Assembly: GCA_902595125.1 (NCBI GenBank) | Contig: CACJOY010000001.1 | Span: forward strand, 1-64,000 | Length of the DNA stretch: 64,000 nucleotides | From: an uncultured Pelagibacteraceae bacterium | GTDB taxonomy: Bacteria > Pseudomonadota > Alphaproteobacteria > Pelagibacterales > Pelagibacteraceae | Direction of reading: 5' to 3' | The notes under the pieces: generated by a model | What the model was told of the DNA's origin: nothing | What the model saw: the letters and a program-made list of their open reading frames with translations, nothing else | The model's database searches: none | Program-made: the position numbers and the translations under genes | Part shown: one piece after another, positions 61,309-64,000 of the stretch | How the letters are laid out: every line of letters begins with the position of its first letter | Numbering within the stretch: position 1 is the first letter of the stretch

Positions 61309-61998
61309 CTAAATATATTTTAATACGATTTTTTCAATACCCACAAAGTCTCTTATCAGGTGATTATGATATATTTCGTTAGTATTTTTTTCAGTATAAC
61401 CATCTTCTAATAAAATTACTGGTATGCTAGCTTCTTTCGCGGCATTTGCATCAGTCTCACTATCACCTATCATTAACGATTTTTTTATATCTCCATGTAA
61501 AATTTCTACTACCGATGTTAAATGTCTTGGATCTGGTTTGCAGTAGTTGAAAGTATCGTGTCCAGCTACATATTCAAAAAAATCGTAGATACCGATTTTT
61601 TTTAATAGATCGATTGCAAGATGCTCTTGTTTATTTGTGCATACACCCATTGCAATATTTCTCTCTTTAGCCCATACAAGGAAATTTTTGACACCATTTA
61701 TAAGAGTGCTTTCATTAACAATATTTTTTCCATAAAAATCTACGAAATCTTTGACCATTTCTTTCTTAACTTTTTCATCCTGTACTTTTCCAAATTCTTT
61801 TTTAGCTTGTCCCCAAATTGATCTCCCAAGCATAGCTCCTGCACCCTGACCAACCAAATTTCTAATTTCCGCAGTTGACTTCGTTGGATAACCAAACTTT
61901 TTCATTACATAATTATGAGCTCGCATCAAATCAGGAGCTGTATCGACCAAAGTACCGTCTAAATCAAATAGAATTGTAAATTTTGGTTTCATAATCAA
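61309..61998 (-). CDS. gph: Phosphoglycolate phosphatase-like HAD hydrolase
   Basis: This 229-aa HAD phosphatase has FDLDGTLVDTAPDL (nucleophile Asp), GVCTNKQEHL (motif II Thr), and MIGDSETDANAAKEASIPVILLEDGY (motif III/IV). The family split between phosphoglycolate and other 2-phosphoacid substrates is not resolved, but the pattern is close to Gph. It lies 54 bases upstream of prpD, so may be co-transcribed with the methylcitrate operon. Confidence 0.85.
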   Translation of the reverse strand: MIMKPKFTILFDLDGTLVDTAPDLMRAHNYVMKKFGYPTKSTAEIRNLVGQGAGAMLGRSIWGQAKKEFGKVQDEKVKKEMVKDFVDFYGKNIVNESTLINGVKNFLVWAKERNIAMGVCTNKQEHLAIDLLKKIGIYDFFEYVAGHDTFNYCKPDPRHLTSVVEILHGDIKKSLMIGDSETDANAAKEASIPVILLEDGYTEKNTNEIYHNHLIRDFVGIEKIVLKYI

Positions 61999-62063
61999 AA
62001 GTATTTTTAAGAAATATTTTGTGAATTAAGAAAAATATATACTTAATATAAAGAATTTCATAG

Positions 62064-62681
62064 ATGAAACAATTAAATATACAAAACCTTCAAAATAAAC
62101 TTAGAAATAAATTTTTAAAGTCTGGAGTAAAAATGATTGGACCAGATACAATTTATTTTTCTAATGATACAAAAATTGGTAAAAATGTAACTATTGAGCC
62201 CTATGTTGTGTTTGGATCAAAGGTTAAAATTGGAAATAATGTAATTATAAAATCTTTTTCTCATCTTGAAAATTGCAAAATTGAAAATAAAGTCAATATC
62301 GGACCCTACGCTAGAATAAGACCTGGAGTAGTTTTAAAAGAGGGATCGAAGGTTGGAAATTTTGTAGAAATCAAAAAAAGTATAATTGGTAAAAATTCTA
62401 AAGTGAATCACTTAACTTATATAGGAGACAGTTATATAGGAAAATCAGTTAATGTTGGAGCTGGTACAATTACTTGTAATTACGATGGAGTTAAAAAAAG
62501 TAAAACAATTATTAAAGATAGTGTCTTTATTGGATCTAATTCATCATTAATAGCTCCATTAAAAATAGAACAAGGCAGTATAGTTGGCGCAGGTTCTGTC
62601 ATTACCAAAAATGTTAAAAAAAAATCTCTTGCATTAACAAGAGTTGAGCAAAAAGAAATTAAAAATTACAAAAGAAAATAG
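62064..62681 (+). CDS. Stand-alone GlmU C-terminal acyltransferase domain (hexapeptide repeat)
   Basis: This 205-aa left-handed beta helix corresponds to the C-terminal half of GlmU. LRNKFLKSGVKMIGPDTIYFSNDTKIG, GPYARIRPGVVLKEGSKVGNFVEIKKS, HLTYIGDSYIG (His for acetyl transfer), NVGAGTITCNYDG and SNSSLIAPL match GlmU in order. It would acetylate glucosamine-1-phosphate. The uridylyltransferase half, including GGxGTRM, is missing and the region upstream holds gph on the other strand, so it must be encoded elsewhere. It is followed 2 bases later by glmS. Confidence 0.85.
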   Translation: MKQLNIQNLQNKLRNKFLKSGVKMIGPDTIYFSNDTKIGKNVTIEPYVVFGSKVKIGNNVIIKSFSHLENCKIENKVNIGPYARIRPGVVLKEGSKVGNFVEIKKSIIGKNSKVNHLTYIGDSYIGKSVNVGAGTITCNYDGVKKSKTIIKDSVFIGSNSSLIAPLKIEQGSIVGAGSVITKNVKKKSLALTRVEQKEIKNYKRK

Positions 62682-62683
62682 CT

Positions 62684-64000
62684 ATGTGTGGTATTATTGG
62701 AATAAATAGTAACAAACCTGTCTCATCAACTATAATTAATTCTCTTAAGAAGTTAGAGTATAGAGGATATGACTCTGCGGGTATTGCAACCCTTTATGAT
62801 GGCTTAATTGATGAGGTAAAATCTGAAGGAAGAGTGAACAATCTTGAAAAAAATTCATTAGTTCAAAGTATGAAAGGAACTATTGGAATTGGACATGTAA
62901 GATGGGCAACCCATGGGCTTCCAAATAGTATAAATGCTCACCCTCATTCTTCTCAATATGTGTCTGTTGTACATAATGGTATTATAGAAAATTCAACACT
63001 ATTGAAAAAATTTTTAATTAGCAAAGGTCATAATTTTAAATCTCAAACAGACACAGAAGTAATAGTCCATTTGATTACTGAAAATCTTAAAACAGAAAAT
63101 ATTGTTAACTCGATTAAGAAAACCTTAAAATCATTACAAGGAAGCTTTGCTCTAGGAATTGTATTTAAAGACCAACCAGATTTGATTGTTGGTGCTAGAA
63201 GAGGTTCACCCTTGGCTGTTGGATATGGTCCAAATGAAAACTATTTAGGCTCAGATTCTTATGCACTCAAATCAATGACAAATAAAATTACTTATTTAAA
63301 TGATGGTGAGTTTTGTATAATTAAAAAAGACCATGTTGAATTTTTTGATGAAGATGGAGTAAAAGTAAATAAAAAAGTTTTAGAATTATCCTCTGAAGAA
63401 AAAAGTTATGATAAAGGTGATTACAAACATTTCATGGCAAAAGAAATAGAGGAACAACCAACTACTCTAAAAAATGGAATAAAAGAATATATAGATAATT
63501 CTAATAATGATATTAATATCTACAATTTTCCGTGGAAAACCAACGAGATTAACGCAATAACTTTAATCGGTTGTGGAACAGCTTATCATTCATGCTTAAT
63601 GGCAAAATATTGGTTTGAAGAATTAACCTCTTTGGATGTAAGTATAGATATAGCCTCAGAATTTAGGTACAGAAAGAATAGATTTAAAAAAAATTCATTG
63701 TATGTTTTTGTTTCTCAATCTGGTGAAACAGCAGATACTTATGCTGCATTAGATCTATGCAATCAAAACAATATGAAAACATGTTCAATTGTAAATGTTA
63801 TTGAAAGCTCAATAGCTAGAGATTCTAAATTTGTTTTACCAATTCATTGTGGAACTGAGATAGGTGTTGCTTCTACAAAGGCTTTTTTAGGTCAAATGCT
63901 TATACTTTATATTTTTGCCCTAAAAATTGGATTACTAAGAAAAGATATAATTAAAGAGAAATTTACAGAAAAAATTAAAGATCTTAAAACACTACCAAAG
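62684..64000 (+). CDS. glmS: Glutamine-fructose-6-phosphate aminotransferase (3' truncated by window edge)
   Basis: This ORF is not in the track because it runs off the end; 439 codons are visible. It opens MCGIIGINS, with C2 the N-terminal glutaminase nucleophile, then LEYRGYDSAGIA, HVRWATHG and HNGIIEN. The sugar-isomerase half includes TLIGCGTAYHS and FVSQSGETADTYAAL, matching SIS domains. It makes glucosamine-6-phosphate for peptidoglycan and LPS. The ATG is 2 bases after the GlmU-like stop, so glmU-C and glmS form one operon for the same pathway. Confidence 0.95.
   Translation, partial: MCGIIGINSNKPVSSTIINSLKKLEYRGYDSAGIATLYDGLIDEVKSEGRVNNLEKNSLVQSMKGTIGIGHVRWATHGLPNSINAHPHSSQYVSVVHNGIIENSTLLKKFLISKGHNFKSQTDTEVIVHLITENLKTENIVNSIKKTLKSLQGSFALGIVFKDQPDLIVGARRGSPLAVGYGPNENYLGSDSYALKSMTNKITYLNDGEFCIIKKDHVEFFDEDGVKVNKKVLELSSEEKSYDKGDYKHFMAKEIEEQPTTLKNGIKEYIDNSNNDINIYNFPWKTNEINAITLIGCGTAYHSCLMAKYWFEELTSLDVSIDIASEFRYRKNRFKKNSLYVFVSQSGETADTYAALDLCNQNNMKTCSIVNVIESSIARDSKFVLPIHCGTEIGVASTKAFLGQMLILYIFALKIGLLRKDIIKEKFTEKIKDLKTLPK

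Noticed and set aside
1-64000. CRISPR arrays, insertion sequences, prophage genes, rRNA
   Set aside because: No regularly spaced repeats, transposase motifs, phage structural genes or rRNA segments were seen in this window.

Overview
The window looks like a chromosome segment of an AT-rich, streamlined marine alphaproteobacterium of the SAR11 / Candidatus Pelagibacter type. The reasons are the very low GC content, lysine-, asparagine- and isoleucine-rich proteins, start and stop codons that repeatedly overlap, no non-coding stretch longer than about 200 bases, and a gene set typical of that clade: ABC and TRAP importers for osmolytes and organic acids, glycine-betaine and dimethylglycine metabolism, a DMSP-lyase-like cupin, a methylcitrate cycle, and a mosaic of surface-glycan genes. 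This placement is inferred from gene content; no marker gene was compared. I see no insertion sequence, phage, integrase, CRISPR array or rRNA. There is one tRNA.

Layout. 1-3 kb: end of a taurine/nitrate-type ABC ATPase, an odd ORF that looks like a permease N-terminus joined in frame to the tail of a class III aminotransferase, then alanine dehydrogenase. 3-9 kb: a CDP-sugar epimerase-like SDR, a dimethylglycine/sarcosine dehydrogenase, a BASS transporter, a double-HTH regulator, and two tiny tail-anchored proteins. 9-14.4 kb: tRNA-Met, then dTDP-sugar genes (rfbC, rfbA, rfbB, no rfbD) mixed with glycosyltransferases. 14.4-19.7 kb: a methylthioadenosine recycling locus (apt; mtnP, a glycosyltransferase, mtnA, a fuculose-phosphate-type aldolase, and a SpeD-SpeE fusion). 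19.7-22 kb: an amino-acid ABC importer without its ATPase. 22-25.6 kb: more glycan genes and a DUF6165 gene. 25.6-30 kb: assorted enzymes, an MFS carrier, and an RNA polymerase omega with a long acidic tail.

30-34.4 kb: a proXWV-type betaine importer with a doubled permease and a divergent ATPase. 34.4-39.8 kb: EamA carriers, iron alcohol dehydrogenase, amidase and a CitE-like lyase. 39.8-45.5 kb: a minus-strand operon of CoA-transferase, aldehyde dehydrogenase, VOC protein, homocysteine methyltransferase, DMSP-lyase-like cupin and a serine hydrolase, divergent from a TRAP transporter (45.6-48.5 kb). 48.5-53.3 kb: dusA, TauE/SafE, DUF2061, a 360-residue charged helix protein, and phosphomannomutase. 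53.4-57.7 kb: nrdAB behind an operator-rich promoter, then two methyltransferase-like genes. 57.7-62 kb: prpDBC and a phosphoglycolate phosphatase. 62-64 kb: a stand-alone GlmU acyltransferase domain and the 5' part of glmS.

How it fits together. The clearest system is polyamine by-product recycling: SpeDE makes spermidine and methylthioadenosine (MTA). MtnP and Apt recover adenine. MtnA and the aldolase should turn the thioribose into DHAP plus a methylthio-aldehyde. The second theme is uptake and catabolism of methylated osmolytes and small carboxylates. The third is surface-sugar diversity scattered on both strands. The most unusual items are the permease/aminotransferase chimera, the intercistronic hairpins placed directly before permease start codons, the leader hairpin of the DUF2061 gene, the CoA-transferase/BHMT/cupin operon, and the small-protein pair beside a double-HTH regulator.
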